Assembly: GCA_938082505.1 (NCBI GenBank) | Contig: CALLLH010000016.1 | Location: 1-64,000, forward strand | DNA: 64,000 nt | Source: an uncultured Flavobacteriales bacterium | GTDB taxonomy: Bacteria; Bacteroidota; Bacteroidia; Flavobacteriales_D; Sanyastnellaceae | Reading direction: 5' to 3' | Part shown: piece by piece, positions 24,025 to 35,400 of the stretch | Position numbering within the stretch: the stretch's first letter is position 1 | How the letters are laid out: each line of letters begins with the position of its first letter | Position numbers and translations under genes: made by a program | The notes under the pieces: generated by a model | What the model saw: the letters and a program-made list of their open reading frames with translations, nothing else | The model's database searches: none | Told to the model about the DNA's origin: nothing

Positions 24025-27000
24025 TCACATGTTGCGCCGGTAGGCTCCGCCCACTTCGAACAGGGCTTCCGTCAGTTGGCCGAGGGAACAATATTTCACC
24101 GCAACCATCAGCTCCGCAAAGAGGTTGCCGTGCGCCACCGCCGTCTCCATGACGCGGGCAATGGCGTCTTCGCTTCGCTTCGGAAAGGCGCTGTGCAAAG
24201 CGACCAGACCATCGATCTGGGCCTGCTTCTCCTCGGGCGTTGCACGGATGACTTCGCCGGGAACGAGGGTAGGGGACCCTTCCTTGGAGAGGTACGTGTT
24301 GACCCCGATGATGGGGTATTCACCGGTGTGCTTGAGCGTCTCGTAATGAAGGGACTCTTCCTGGATCCGGCTGCGCTGGTACATGGTCTCCATCGCCCCG
24401 AGGACTCCGCCGCGCTCGGTGAGCCGGTCGAATTCGAGCATCACGGCCTCTTCGACCAGGTCGGTGAGTTCTTCGATGATGAAGGAGCCCTGAAGCGGAT
24501 TTTCATTCTTGGCGAGGCCGAGCTCCCGATTGATGATGAGCTGTATCGCGATGGCACGCCGCACGCTGGATTCCGTGGGTGTGGTGATGGCCTCGTCAAA
24601 GGCGTTTGTGTGCAGCGAATTGCAGTTGTCATAAATGGCATACAGCGCCTGCAACGTCGTGCGGATGTCGTTGAAGTCAATCTCCTGGGCATGCAAGGAT
24701 CTGCCGCTCGTCTGGATGTGGTACTTGAGCTTCTGCGCCCGCTCGTCGGCACCGTACTTCCGGTCGAGGGCCTTGGCCCAGATCCGGCGTGCCACCCGGC
24801 CGATGACCGCATATTCCGGATCAATGCCGTTGGAGAAGAAGAAACTCAGGTTGGGTCCGAAGGCATTGATGTCCATCCCTCGGCTGAGGTAGTATTCGAC
24901 ATAGGTGAAGCCGTTGGACAGGGTGAAGGCCAGCTGCGTGATCGGGTTCGCTCCGGCTTCTGCGATGTGGTAACCGCTGATGGAGACCGAATAGAAATTG
25001 CGGACCTGCTGGTCGATGAAGTAGGCCTGAACGTCCCCCATGAGCCGCAAAGCGAATTCCGTGGAGAAGATGCAGGTGTTCTGGGCTTGGTCTTCCTTCA
25101 GGATGTCGGCCTGGACCGTGCCACGCACCTGGCTCAGGGCCTCCGCGGCCAACCGCGAGTACGTGTCGGCGTCGAGGACCTCATCGCCGGTGCAGCCGAG
25201 CAGGAGCAGGCCCAGCCCATTGTTGCCATCCGGCAATTCACCCCGGTACACAGGGCGCGCAAGCCCATGGTCGTCCCACCGGGCCTTGAGCACTTTCTCG
25301 ACATCGCCTTCGAGGCCATGCTCGCGGATATGCAGCTCACAGCGCTGGTCGATGGCGGCATTGAGAAAAAAGGCCAGCACCATCGGCGCAGGCCCATTGA
25401 TGGTCATGGACACACTGGTGGAGGGGTCGCACAGGTCGAATCCACTGTAGAGCCGCTTCGCGTCGTCCAAAGAGGAAACGCTGACACCCGAATTGCCCAC
25501 CTTGCCGTGGATGTCCGGCCGCAGGTCCGGGTCGCGTCCATACAGGGTCACCGAGTCGAAAGCCGTGGAGAGCCGCTTGGCCGGCATGTCAGAAGAGACA
25601 TAGTGGAACCTGCGGTTGGTCCGTTCGGGGCCGCCTTCGCCCGCGAACATCCTTGTCGGGTCTTCTCCTTCCCGCTTGAAGGGATAAATGCCGGCAGTGA
25701 ATGGGAAGGTCCCGGGTACATTTTCCTGCAGGCCCCACCTGAGCAAGTCCTGCCACCCCGTGATTCTCGGGACGCTGACCTTCGGGATGGACTGATGGCT
25801 CAGACTCTTCGAGGTCGTGGGGATCCGTATTTCCTTGCCGCGCACTTCGAATATGAAGTCCTCGGCCTTGTATCGGGCAGCCTCTTCGGGCCACGATTCC
25901 AGCCAGTGGAGGTTTTTGGGGTCCAATTCCCGCGCCAGGGCAGCCGCTTGATCCAGGATGGCATTGTGGGTGTGTTCGTCTCCCTGGAGCTCTTCCGCGG
26001 CCTTCCGCAAGGCCTGAAGGCGCCCCGCAACCTGCGCCTGGGCGTCCGTCCAGTCGTTGTAGCCTCGGACCGTGTCGGCAATCTCGCTGAGGTAGCGGGT
26101 GCGCTTGGGAGGGATCACATGGACCTTCTCGCTTTCGCCCGCAGTGGCGCCGAAGGTGCTGGACAGACCCGCACCGGTTCTTTCCGCCAGCACATTCATC
26201 AACTTGCGGTAGAGCCTGTGGGTGCCCGGATCGTTGAACTGGGAGGCGATGGTGCCGAAGATGGGAAGCGCATCATCTTCCGCGTCCCAGAGTTCGTGGT
26301 TGCGCTTGAATTGTTTCCGAACGTCCCGCAGCGCATCCTGTCCACCGCGCTTGTCGAATTTGTTGATGGCCACCACATCCGCGAAATCGAGCATGTCGAT
26401 TTTCTCGAGTTGCGTGGCCGCACCGAATTCCGGGGTCATCACGTAGAGGGCTACATCGCTGTGGTCCATGATCTCCGTGTCGCTCTGGCCGATGCCGGAG
26501 GTCTCCAGCACGATGAGGTCGAAGCCCGCCACCTTGAGGATGTCGAGGGCGTCCCCCACATGTCGGCTCAACGCGAGGTTGGACTGACGTGTGGCCAACG
26601 AGCGCATGTAGATCCTGTCCGAAGCGATGGCGTTCATCCGGATGCGGTCACCCAGCAGGGCTCCTCCGGTCTTGCGTTTCGAAGGGTCGACGGATACGAT
26701 GGCCATGCGCTTTTCCTCGAAGTCAAGGAGGAAACGCCTGACGAGCTCATCCACAAGGGAGCTTTTTCCCGCTCCTCCCGTGCCGGTGATGCCGAGAACG
26801 GGCACATGCGCCTCTTTGGCGGCGGACCTCAAGCCATCCAGAATGTCCGCATAGGCTTCGGCGCTGACTTCCGCAGCGGTGATCAAGCGGGCCAGATCAC
26901 CGGGGCGCTGCTCCCCGAGGCGGTCAGCTTCTCCCGAGGGCTGGGTCACCACAGGGAAGTCACAACGCCGTATGACATCGTCAATCATGCCCTGCAACCC

Positions 27001-27414
27001 CAATTCCCGGCCATCGTCCGGATGGTAGATGCGCTCGATGCCATACTCCTGGAGTTCCTTGATTTCCTCGGGTAGGATGGTGCCACCACCTCCGCCGAAA
27101 ATCCGGATGTGACCGGCTCCCCGGTCATCCAGTAAATCTTTCATGTACTTGAAGTACTCCATGTGTCCCCCTTGGTAGGAGGTCATGGCGATGGCCTGGA
27201 CATCCTCTTCGATCGCGCAATTCACCACTTCATCCACGGACCTGTCGTGTCCCAGGTGTATGATCTCGCAGCCAGAGCGCTGAAGGATGCGCCGCATGAT
27301 GTTGATGGCCGCATCGTGGCCATCGAACAGGGAGGCAGCGGTGACGATGCGGATCGGATGTCCCGATTGCGTGGCCGCTGGGGTCGGAGCGTCTTTCGGT
27401 TGAGAGGATTCCAT
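24025..27414 (-). CDS. icmF: Fused isobutyryl-CoA mutase with G-protein chaperone
   Basis: Adenosylcobalamin enzyme that interconverts isobutyryl-CoA and n-butyryl-CoA; 1129 residues. The N-terminal B12-binding domain (about 20-150) has D31-x-H33 in LFDGHD, the His that ligates cobalt, and SxxxGG-type loop residues. The MeaB-like GTPase (about 165-420) has Walker [13 protein letters not shown] (K217), a DPS loop and NKFDKRG as the base-recognition motif. The mutase barrel (about 540-1129) has the [18 protein letters not shown] signature. Phe579 after YP matches the ICM type; methylmalonyl-CoA mutase has YPT and Tyr there. The enzyme links valine breakdown to straight-chain acyl-CoA metabolism. 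It heads the operon with the sulfotransferase-like and aminotransferase-like genes. A TAACTTTA box lies about 22 bases upstream of the ATG. Confidence 0.94.
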   Translation of the reverse strand: MESSQPKDAPTPAATQSGHPIRIVTAASLFDGHDAAINIMRRILQRSGCEIIHLGHDRSVDEVVNCAIEEDVQAIAMTSYQGGHMEYFKYMKDLLDDRGAGHIRIFGGGGGTILPEEIKELQEYGIERIYHPDDGRELGLQGMIDDVIRRCDFPVVTQPSGEADRLGEQRPGDLARLITAAEVSAEAYADILDGLRSAAKEAHVPVLGITGTGGAGKSSLVDELVRRFLLDFEEKRMAIVSVDPSKRKTGGALLGDRIRMNAIASDRIYMRSLATRQSNLALSRHVGDALDILKVAGFDLIVLETSGIGQSDTEIMDHSDVALYVMTPEFGAATQLEKIDMLDFADVVAINKFDKRGGQDALRDVRKQFKRNHELWDAEDDALPIFGTIASQFNDPGTHRLYRKLMNVLAERTGAGLSSTFGATAGESEKVHVIPPKRTRYLSEIADTVRGYNDWTDAQAQVAGRLQALRKAAEELQGDEHTHNAILDQAAALARELDPKNLHWLESWPEEAARYKAEDFIFEVRGKEIRIPTTSKSLSHQSIPKVSVPRITGWQDLLRWGLQENVPGTFPFTAGIYPFKREGEDPTRMFAGEGGPERTNRRFHYVSSDMPAKRLSTAFDSVTLYGRDPDLRPDIHGKVGNSGVSVSSLDDAKRLYSGFDLCDPSTSVSMTINGPAPMVLAFFLNAAIDQRCELHIREHGLEGDVEKVLKARWDDHGLARPVYRGELPDGNNGLGLLLLGCTGDEVLDADTYSRLAAEALSQVRGTVQADILKEDQAQNTCIFSTEFALRLMGDVQAYFIDQQVRNFYSVSISGYHIAEAGANPITQLAFTLSNGFTYVEYYLSRGMDINAFGPNLSFFFSNGIDPEYAVIGRVARRIWAKALDRKYGADERAQKLKYHIQTSGRSLHAQEIDFNDIRTTLQALYAIYDNCNSLHTNAFDEAITTPTESSVRRAIAIQLIINRELGLAKNENPLQGSFIIEELTDLVEEAVMLEFDRLTERGGVLGAMETMYQRSRIQEESLHYETLKHTGEYPIIGVNTYLSKEGSPTLVPGEVIRATPEEKQAQIDGLVALHSAFPKRSEDAIARVMETAVAHGNLFAELMVAVKYCSLGQLTEALFEVGGAYRRNM

Positions 27415-27492
27415 GCGCGTTTCAATGGAGCAGGGTAAAGTTAGCCCAGCCCAAGAGGTCGTGCAGGTTTTGCAGGCAGCCCTTGAAAGGGA

Positions 27493-30400
27493 TTATTGAC
27501 AGGGGTCTCCAAATAGGCCCAACATGATGAGCAGGTCATTGACCCCGACGATGCCATCCGAGTCGACATCGGCAGGACCGCAGTCGACATCGCAGCCAAA
27601 GACGCCAAGGGCCACGAGCAGATCGCCCACATCGCGAATGCCATTGTCATTGACGTCACCCAGGCAGAACGTGCCGGGGATCACGCATCCGGTGGCGGTG
27701 GCAGCCACGTTGTGCCGGTCTTGGTTGGCGACCTCGGCCATGTCGAGCAGGCAGACCTCCTCCGCAGCATCGGTGAAATGGATCCTGACGAGGGGTTGCG
27801 GAAGGGTGCTCTTGTGGACAAGGCTGTCCTCCAACGCCACGCCGAAAGCGAGACCGCTTGAGCCGAGATGGAAGTAGTGATGGTAGCCGGTGGTATCGAA
27901 CAGGGGCGTCATCTCCGTGAACGTGGCGCCCTCCAGTTGGATGGACCAGGCGCTCAACCACGTTTGCGGATTGTGCACGTAAATGTCCACGAAGCTGGAG
28001 TCCTCATGGGGAAAGGTCATGGAAAAGGCCACTTCCTCGTCCGGAACGAGAAGGGGACCATTCCAGTCGCAGTGGTCTTCGATGCCATTGTCTCCGAGGT
28101 GGTTGTGCCCAAGGTGGGCGCAGTCGGCCGCCAGGGCGATGTCCGTGACGCTCAAAGCACCATCGCCATTCAAATCCACGCAGGGTGCCGAGGTGGTGAC
28201 GCCATCAACGAGGAGATCGGCATAGAGCAGGGGGTCGTCGGCATCGACTTCACCATCCTGGTCGAGGTCGCCCTTCACGAGGAACCCCGGACAGTTGCCG
28301 GCACAGTCGGGCTCTTCACTGCCAAAGGGGTGTCCGAGACAATCAACGGGCACCGGACAATCCTGGTACTTGGCGAAGTTCACGGCATTGCCACTGCCAT
28401 CGCGCTCGAAGGAAAAGCAGACCGCGACGGCGTTGTTCGCATAGTTCAACTCGTAGCTGCCATTGGCGTCCGGACTGTAGTCCCAATTCACGCGGATCAC
28501 GAGGGTGTAATTGCCTCCCGGCAAGTCTGTGATGTCCACCCATTGACAGTCCAGAAATCGCGAATAGATGTCTTGGCATCCCGCTGTGATGCCCATGTTG
28601 GAGCAGGTGTACTTCTGGGGGCCACCGCCGTAATTGCAGCTGCCCAGGTCGAGCACGCAGAAGCCGTTCTTGAATCCGATCGTCGGCAGGGGAGAACCCC
28701 CGTCGTCGTACAGGGCATACTCGGCATAGCCTTCATAATGGTAATGGTTGTGGCAGACATCCCACTCGAATTGGTCCGGCTGGGCAGAGGGGGCTCCGAT
28801 GAAATAATCCTCGGTGCCGATGTTCGCGATCTCGGTATCGAACCGAACGATTTCACGGGTCCCATAGCCCTGAATGCAGCCTTCCGCGATCATGCAGGCA
28901 TCACTGCTGTTCTCGGTGGTCATTTCCAGCGTGCTGTAAGCCCTCGGTCCATTGATGATGAGGTCGGGACCAATGTTGGGGCACTCGGGATCTCCCGCGA
29001 GAAAGCAGGTGTCCGGTGAGGTGGCGATCGGCAGATAGTTGCACGCTTCTATGTTCATGCAACCGGGAATTCCGCCGAGATACTCTGCCACAAAAGGAAC
29101 ACCGTCAGCGCCACTGTTGCAGTCACCGTCCCCTTCGATTCTGATGTAGATGGTTTCTCCGGCGATGAGCACGGGGGTGACCTCGCTCTCGAGGCCACAG
29201 TCGTCATCGGACATCGTGATGAAGGCCTCGGAAGAGGTCTCGAAGACGGCCATGTCGCAATAGTCGTAAAGGTGGATGCGCGTATCACACCCCGTCAGTC
29301 CGCAGGTTGAGAATCGGTATTGTCCCGTCGTATCGACCTGGAAGAAGTACCACGTGTCCGCCATGGGGGCGACGAGGGATTGGAGCTCCGGATCGGGACC
29401 GAAGGTCAAATCCAATGCGCCGTCACAGCTGCTGCCTGGGGGGCAGCCCACCAGCGTCAATTGGGCCGCATCGAAATGTTCACCGTCCCTGAGGGTGGTG
29501 CCGTCGTAGCGGATCTGGTAGGTTCCGCCAATGGAGAATCCATCCGCACCGGAGTCGAACATCCAAACGGATAGACAGCCCTCAGGGACACAGACGTCCA
29601 ACCCTTCCACGCCGCCGAGGTGCAGGGTGTCTCCCGATTCATTGAGGATGGCGAAAGAAGTCTCCTGTGGGAAGGCGTCCGGCGTGATGTCAATTTCGAG
29701 GCGGTGGAGGTTCTCTCCGACACTGATCTGGTCGATGAACGTGGAAGTCCCTCCGAGACCGTCACCCACGGTCAGGGTCACATCATAGATGCCCGGAGCA
29801 TCCCACGTGACTTCGGGAGCGGCTTCGGTGCTCGTCGCGGGGTCGCCGGCCTCAAAGGACCAATCGAGGGTGACCACGTTGCCCATGCTCGCGCTGCCGA
29901 AGGTCGCCACCTCGGGAAGACCACAGGTGGAAGTCCAGTTGAATCCGGCCGAAAGCGGGGGATACAGACAGCTGCCATCATCGGCCATCGCACACGCGTT
30001 GAAATTCAATGCTGCAGGGTCCGTGCAGCCGGGAGCATCCCCTTCGTCGCACAGGCCGACGAGGTCGAGGACCATTGTGTACTCACTCAATGCGCCACTG
30101 GTCCAAGCGTTCATCACTTCGACCAGCCAACAACCAGAGCCGGAAAGGCCGTAGCCGGCCAAGGGGCCGATGGATGCCGTGAAATTCGCATCCGCAGTGG
30201 TGTTCCAGGAGGAAGGCCAACCGCCTGCATCGACGTAGCCGAAACCGGTGTTGTATCCCCCCACCTCGATGCGGTTCCCATTGGGTGCAGTAATGGCCAG
30301 GGCCATGTCTCCGGCCCAGTTGCTGCCCGGGGCTACAATACTCAGGCTGATATCGAAGGATTGCAGGTCGCAACCGGCCGTCACTTCGAAGGCTGCGGAT

Positions 30401-30534
30401 TGACTGCCTGACAGGGCCCCCGCCCAGTTGACTTGAATGGTGTCCTGTGCAACCATGGCGAAGGACGAGAGCGCAAAGGCGATGCCGAACACAATGGCCG
30501 GAATTGGGCGTGGCAATAGACGGCGAGCATACAT
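27493..30534 (-). CDS. Secreted lysyl-oxidase-domain protein with dockerin-like C-terminus (LOX B)
   Basis: 1013 residues from the ATG at 30534, which gives a signal peptide ending MVAQ. In order: a proprotein-convertase P-like domain (about 32-165), a GCTDPAALNFNAC unit, a PKD-like domain, two beta modules homologous to those of LOX A, a GCMNIEACNY unit, the LOX domain (about 530-700), a dockerin-like pair, a cohesin-like domain and a second double dockerin (DVNDNGIRDVGDLL and DVDSDGIVGVNDLL) that ends the protein. LOX residues: W591, C594, H595, H597, H599, K622 and Y657; the K-to-Y distance of 35 equals that of human LOX (K320, Y355). There is no classical T9SS type A or B domain, unlike LOX A. 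It is 78 bases upstream of icmF on the same strand but probably separately transcribed. Confidence 0.86.
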   Translation of the reverse strand: MYARRLLPRPIPAIVFGIAFALSSFAMVAQDTIQVNWAGALSGSQSAAFEVTAGCDLQSFDISLSIVAPGSNWAGDMALAITAPNGNRIEVGGYNTGFGYVDAGGWPSSWNTTADANFTASIGPLAGYGLSGSGCWLVEVMNAWTSGALSEYTMVLDLVGLCDEGDAPGCTDPAALNFNACAMADDGSCLYPPLSAGFNWTSTCGLPEVATFGSASMGNVVTLDWSFEAGDPATSTEAAPEVTWDAPGIYDVTLTVGDGLGGTSTFIDQISVGENLHRLEIDITPDAFPQETSFAILNESGDTLHLGGVEGLDVCVPEGCLSVWMFDSGADGFSIGGTYQIRYDGTTLRDGEHFDAAQLTLVGCPPGSSCDGALDLTFGPDPELQSLVAPMADTWYFFQVDTTGQYRFSTCGLTGCDTRIHLYDYCDMAVFETSSEAFITMSDDDCGLESEVTPVLIAGETIYIRIEGDGDCNSGADGVPFVAEYLGGIPGCMNIEACNYLPIATSPDTCFLAGDPECPNIGPDLIINGPRAYSTLEMTTENSSDACMIAEGCIQGYGTREIVRFDTEIANIGTEDYFIGAPSAQPDQFEWDVCHNHYHYEGYAEYALYDDGGSPLPTIGFKNGFCVLDLGSCNYGGGPQKYTCSNMGITAGCQDIYSRFLDCQWVDITDLPGGNYTLVIRVNWDYSPDANGSYELNYANNAVAVCFSFERDGSGNAVNFAKYQDCPVPVDCLGHPFGSEEPDCAGNCPGFLVKGDLDQDGEVDADDPLLYADLLVDGVTTSAPCVDLNGDGALSVTDIALAADCAHLGHNHLGDNGIEDHCDWNGPLLVPDEEVAFSMTFPHEDSSFVDIYVHNPQTWLSAWSIQLEGATFTEMTPLFDTTGYHHYFHLGSSGLAFGVALEDSLVHKSTLPQPLVRIHFTDAAEEVCLLDMAEVANQDRHNVAATATGCVIPGTFCLGDVNDNGIRDVGDLLVALGVFGCDVDCGPADVDSDGIVGVNDLLIMLGLFGDPCQ

Positions 30535-30544
30535 AAAAAGTAAT

Positions 30545-31573
30545 TTACGATTTCCGGGGCAATTCATCGGCCCTGTTGGCCGCAAAGCGGAACAATTCAA
30601 CCTGTTTGACCAGATTGAGCCGGATGTTGTCCCAGAAGAGGTTGTAATCGGCCACATGCCAATTCTTCATGGCGAACATGCCGGCACCGAGCACCCTCAG
30701 CGGTTTGATCCACAGCATGCCCCGATGCAGCGCTCCCGACAATGCCCCCTTGTGGCGCAATTTGAACCCCCGCGTGATGATGCCTTGATGGGCATCCCAA
30801 TGGTTCCATTGGCCTTCTTCCGGAGTCCAAAGGATGGGATGCACCATGCGGGTATTGCTCATGTGGGTCGCATGGAATTCAGGAACGAAGGACTCTGAAA
30901 AGGTCATCCAACAATGCACGGCACCGACATGGGCCTCACGGTCTGCGAAAGGAATGTATTCAAGGCTGTCTCCGGGAATGGGATAGCCCGGCAGATATGC
31001 AGCAACCAGCCTCGATTGCAGATCGGTGCCATCAAAGAAATCCTGCAGCAAGCGCCATCCATGATGAGCCCCTTGACTGTGGCCGGCAATGATGATGCCT
31101 GCGTTGTCATCGAGCTGATGGATGAAGTGGGTGAATGCACTTCTGATGTCTGTGTAAGCAAGCTCGAGGGCAGCCCGGCTGTCTGCACCGCGCAGAAAGA
31201 AGGTCCTCAGGTGAGCTTGACGGTAGCGGGGAGCGGTGACCCGTCCAACGGAGCGGAAGAGGCTGGCCTGGTGGCGCAAGGGCCATTCATCCGTGATGTC
31301 CGCAATGGCCTTGTCGTCCCAAGCGGCATTCCAGCCGACATCCAACCCCCTGAAGGTGGTGGGGTGGATGAAAAACGTGTGGACCTGATGGGTTTGCTGA
31401 TGGGGAGATACCGGCATCGCAGGAACGCGGGCAGGCCAATCCTTGATGGGGTCGTGCACGGGATGTCTGGCCCAGGCATCTTGCCGGGAATAATCCGGCG
31501 CTGGTGGGGGAGGAAAGGAGGCGAATGGCCCCGGATGCTCCGTTTTGTCCCTGTGGTCACTTCCAAAAATCAT
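30545..31573 (-). CDS. DUF3089 family alpha/beta hydrolase-like protein
   Basis: 342 residues from the ATG at 31573. Family features are the early PVHDPIKDWPARVPAMP stretch, VHTFFIHPTTF, DVGWNAAWDD, and RYRQAHLRTFFL. The nucleophile elbow GHSQG (S166) is part of a lipase/esterase-type fold, so hydrolysis of an ester is likely, but no substrate is known for DUF3089. No clear signal peptide. The start overlaps the pseudouridine synthase stop (ATGA), so the two genes are coupled; an upstream in-frame extension inside that gene is ignored for this reason. Confidence 0.85.
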   Translation of the reverse strand: MIFGSDHRDKTEHPGPFASFPPPPAPDYSRQDAWARHPVHDPIKDWPARVPAMPVSPHQQTHQVHTFFIHPTTFRGLDVGWNAAWDDKAIADITDEWPLRHQASLFRSVGRVTAPRYRQAHLRTFFLRGADSRAALELAYTDIRSAFTHFIHQLDDNAGIIIAGHSQGAHHGWRLLQDFFDGTDLQSRLVAAYLPGYPIPGDSLEYIPFADREAHVGAVHCWMTFSESFVPEFHATHMSNTRMVHPILWTPEEGQWNHWDAHQGIITRGFKLRHKGALSGALHRGMLWIKPLRVLGAGMFAMKNWHVADYNLFWDNIRLNLVKQVELFRFAANRADELPRKS

Positions 31574-32352
31574 GGCCGTTTGGTCACTGCAGCTTTCTTG
31601 CTCCCCTTGTCCTGTTTGAACCCGCCGAAATTCCATCCGGTTGCTTCGGAGATGTTGCCCCAAAGTTCAGGTGAAGCAGCGGTGAGTTCGACACGGTTTC
31701 CATCCGGGTGATTGAAATGAAAGCGGTGCGCGTGCAGCAGCAGTCCGCTCACCCCGACTTGTGAGGCGAAGGCGCGGTTCTGGGGTTTGTCTCCATGTTG
31801 GGAATCTCCGATGATGGGGTGTCGGAAATGCCGCATGTGCAGGCGGATCTGGTGGTAACGTCCCGTGTGGGGTGTGCAGGCGAGCAGAGAGAACCGCGCA
31901 CTGTCGTAACGAGAGACCGGAAAGGGCAGTTCGCATTGCGCGAGGGGGTGGAACGTGGTGCCCGAAGGCCGGGGTGGACCGGTCATTCCCTTGGGAAGGG
32001 GCTTGGCGATGCACCCCTCGTGGTGCACATGTCCGCGTACCACGCAGAGGTACTCCTTTTCTGTTTCCCTGAGTTCGAATTGCCTTTTGCAACAGTCTAT
32101 CGCCTCGGAATCCTTGCCGAATACGATCACACCGCTGGTGGGCTTGTCCAACCGGTGAACGGGGTCAAGTCGTCCACCGTGGTAATCGCGCAGGATGTCC
32201 CGAAGATTCTCCTTTTCGTGGGCATCAATCGGGGTTCGATGTACGAGGAGACCGGGGGGTTTGTTCACGGCGAGGTACCGCTCATCCTCGAAAAGCAACC
32301 GAATCTCCCCGGTGCGCGATAATCCAATGGGAACTGCCGGCATCAATTGCAT
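31570..32352 (-). CDS. truC: tRNA pseudouridine(65) synthase, TruC-type
   Basis: RluA-family enzyme that isomerises a uridine of RNA; 260 residues. The catalytic Asp is D69 in HRLDKPTSG, preceded by VNKPPGLLVHR and an ID-x-EK segment, and followed by CTPHTGRYHQIRLHMRHFRHPIIGD. The VHR-x4-D spacing before the active site and the compact length without an S4 domain are those of TruC, which acts on U65 of some tRNAs. Other RluA-type targets (23S rRNA) are not excluded. The last 30 residues are Lys-rich. It is the first gene of a coupled pair with the DUF3089 hydrolase. A second ATG at 32343 is an alternative start. Confidence 0.85.
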   Translation of the reverse strand: MQLMPAVPIGLSRTGEIRLLFEDERYLAVNKPPGLLVHRTPIDAHEKENLRDILRDYHGGRLDPVHRLDKPTSGVIVFGKDSEAIDCCKRQFELRETEKEYLCVVRGHVHHEGCIAKPLPKGMTGPPRPSGTTFHPLAQCELPFPVSRYDSARFSLLACTPHTGRYHQIRLHMRHFRHPIIGDSQHGDKPQNRAFASQVGVSGLLLHAHRFHFNHPDGNRVELTAASPELWGNISEATGWNFGGFKQDKGSKKAAVTKRP

Positions 32353-32359
32353 TAATTTG
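32353..32359 (+). promoter_or_regulatory. TAATTTG box upstream of the SprB-like gene
   Basis: TAATTTG on the plus strand, 60 bases upstream of the ATG at 32420, starting right beside the divergent truC start codon. If it is the -7 element, the adhesin cassette has a leader of about 55 bases, unlike the leaderless type seen elsewhere. Confidence 0.4.
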
Positions 32360-32419
32360 CGCGACCCTCCGGGGAAGCACTGTCAGTGAATTTCAGCGCA
32401 AAGTACCGGACCAATCGCC

Positions 32420-35400
32420 ATGGGAGCACAACGCAGTATCCTCATTCTCACACTCCTGCTCGGATTGAGCTTCGGGAAGGAGACCAACGCCCAATTGAAT
32501 TTCGACCTCGAGGTGGATGTGGTCCTCGACACCATCCTGTACGATGGACTGGGGGAAATTCCGGCGGGCCAGCGGCGCTACCTGCTCTATGCAGTCCTGC
32601 CCGAAGATGATTTCCTTGTTCTGGGTCTGGCTGCAGATTCCGACAGCGACCCCATAATTCCGGGCTTTGGATACAATGCCGATTGCGGTTGCTACAACTA
32701 CACATCGGACATCGTACCCAGCGGATACAACAGCGGCGCGAGTGTGCTCGGAGCCTTCATCAACATCGATCCGGAGTTGGCCTACGATACGTGGTGGACC
32801 ACCCACATTTCACAAGCGACGCCGGGCGTGACCGTCTTTGAGCCGCCGGGGACGTTTCCGGTGGGGTTCAACAGTTGCAGTCAGGAAGTGACGCAGGGCG
32901 CCCTCCTGGTGACCGCGGCCGATCCCGTTCACAATACAGTGACGGATGGACGTGTGCTCATCGGACAGATCACCACGTGCTCCAGTTTCGAGTTCAAGGC
33001 ATGTGTTGCCATGCAGCCCGGACTGGGGGAGGATGTCGAGACCTATTGCACGGATGGATATGTACAGGTGGAGGATTTCTGCACACCGATTGAGAATCCA
33101 ACCCACATGGTCATGGAGGAAATCGACTGCTACGGCGAGACGGCGACGGTGCAGGTCTTGCCCAATGATCCGGCGCAGCCCTTCATTTCCACAATCGAGT
33201 ACAGCCTCCTCCAATTGACCGGAGCCGACACCATCCTGGTCCAACAACAAGTGGGCAACCCCGTGTTCGAGGGCATCACGGATGGAAATTATTTCATCTC
33301 ATTGGTGGATACGGCCCAGACCGTGGCATTCTCCAGCAACACCTGTCGGGACACCACGGGGGTGTTCGCCTTCCTGTCTCCTGATGAGATCCAACTGGAG
33401 GCCACATTGACACAGGACAACCTTTGCGGCGATCTGGATCAGGCGTCCATCTGTTTTACTGCAGAGGGAGGAACGGGAGGATTGATCACGCAGGCATCCA
33501 ATGCCTTGGGCCTGATCCTGGAACCCGATGCGGGCGATTGTTTCGGCCCCTTGTCCTGTTTCGGGGGAGACGGGGACTACACGGTGACGGTCACGGACCA
33601 GGCCGGGTGCTCGACGGACACGACCATCACCATTTCCTGCCCTGAACCTTTCTTTTTCGATGTCTCCTCAACGGAGATCAGCTGCACCGGATATAGCGAC
33701 GCTTCGCTGAGCGCGTCTGCTGCCGGTGGTTCGGGCAATGTGGTATTTGAGGTTCCTGAGATCAACGTCACCATCGATTTCGATGGCAGCATCGAATTCG
33801 AGCAGGACAGCCTGCCCAGTGGAACGTACAGTTTTTCTCTGACCGATGACAATGGATGCACCTACAGCGAGGTCCTCGTCATCGAAGAACCGGATGGACT
33901 GCAGGTCGAATATGCTGTCACGGATGTGGATTGTGCAGGGGACTGCAATGGCCTCATCCTGGCGGACATCCAAGGCGGTCAGCTTCCATACATCATCACG
34001 GTGACCGACACCGAGGGTGGGTCTGCCAATCCAGGCCAACTCTGTCCAGGCACCTATGTGCACATCACGGAGGACTTCAATGAATGTCTGGTGACGGACA
34101 CCCTCAGCATTGTCGGGCCGGATACCATCCAGTTCACATTCAACGTGTCCAATGTGCCGTGCAGCGGCGCCAGTGGAGGGCAGATCTGCGTGGACAACCT
34201 GGAAGGTGGAACCGGAACATTGACGCCTCAATTGGTCCCGCTGCCCACCGGCAGCCAGGATGGCAATTGTTTCAATGTCCCCGCAGGGGGCTATGACCTG
34301 CTCGTGCAGGATGAGCTCGGATGCACCAGTGAATTCATCGATGTGGTCGTGGAGGAACCCGGCCCCATCCAGATCATTCCGTCCATAACGCCGATTTCCT
34401 GCACCGGAGCCGGTGACGGCATCCTGGTTGTGAATGCATTGGGTGGCAGCGGCTCCCTGGAGCTGATCTCACCGTTCATATTCCAGAGTTTGCCCGATAC
34501 CCTGTTCAATCTCGGTCCCGACTCGCTCATGCTGGTGGTTGGCGACACCCTGGGGTGCATCGACAGCCTGGAGGTCGGCATACCCGAGCCGCAGCCTGTC
34601 GATCTGGACATCCTCACCACCGTCTTTCCTGAATGTGGGGGTGATTGCACGGGTGGAATCGAGGTGGCCATAGAGGGGGGGACGGGCTTGTTGAGCCTCT
34701 ATCAGACGAGCATATCGGATTCCACGAATGTGGTCCCAAGTGGTCTGGTCAACCTCTGCGCGGGAGTCTATCCCTTGTATCTGAGCGATGAGAATGGATG
34801 TCTCGACTCCGCAACCGTAGACATTGAGGAGCCGGACCCCTTGGTTTTCGACATCACAATACAGAATGTGACGTGCACGGGCATGGATGACGGCGTGGCC
34901 ATCATCGGAACAGTCGGCGGATCGGGCGAAACAGCTTGGGAATTCGTTGGCGGTCCTGTGGATGTGCTCAACCTGTTCGAAGGGGAATACTTCGTTTCTG
35001 CCGCGGATACGGCGGGGTGCACGGCGGATTCGAGCTTCATCGTCGAAGCGGACATCGTCACCGACATGCTGGTGGAGATTTTCAGTACTCCCGTGACCTG
35101 CTGGCAAACTTCGGACGGAACGGCCACCGCGGCCGTCACCGGAGGCCAACTGCCGATTGCCTATGAGTGGAGCGATGCCCAGGGACAGACGACGGCCACG
35201 GCCATCGGCCTTCCCGAGGACGTGTACAGTGTGACCGTGACCGATGACATCGGCTGCACGCTGGGATTCCTTGCGACGGTCGATCCCACGGAAGACTGCC
35301 TCTTCATCGCCGACGCCCTGACGCCGAATGGAGACGGCATCAACGACCGTTGGGTCGTGGGAGGATTGGAATTCTTCCCGCAAAGTGAAGTCGAGGTGTT

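Noticed and set aside
23761-27075. 1104-codon open frame on the plus strand opposite icmF
   Set aside because: It is the antisense shadow of a highly conserved, GC-rich gene; the product has no recognisable motif or composition of a real protein.
30535-30657. Longer start for LOX B at 30657
   Set aside because: It would overlap the DUF3089 gene and place about 40 residues before the signal peptide; the ATG at 30534 begins the signal directly.
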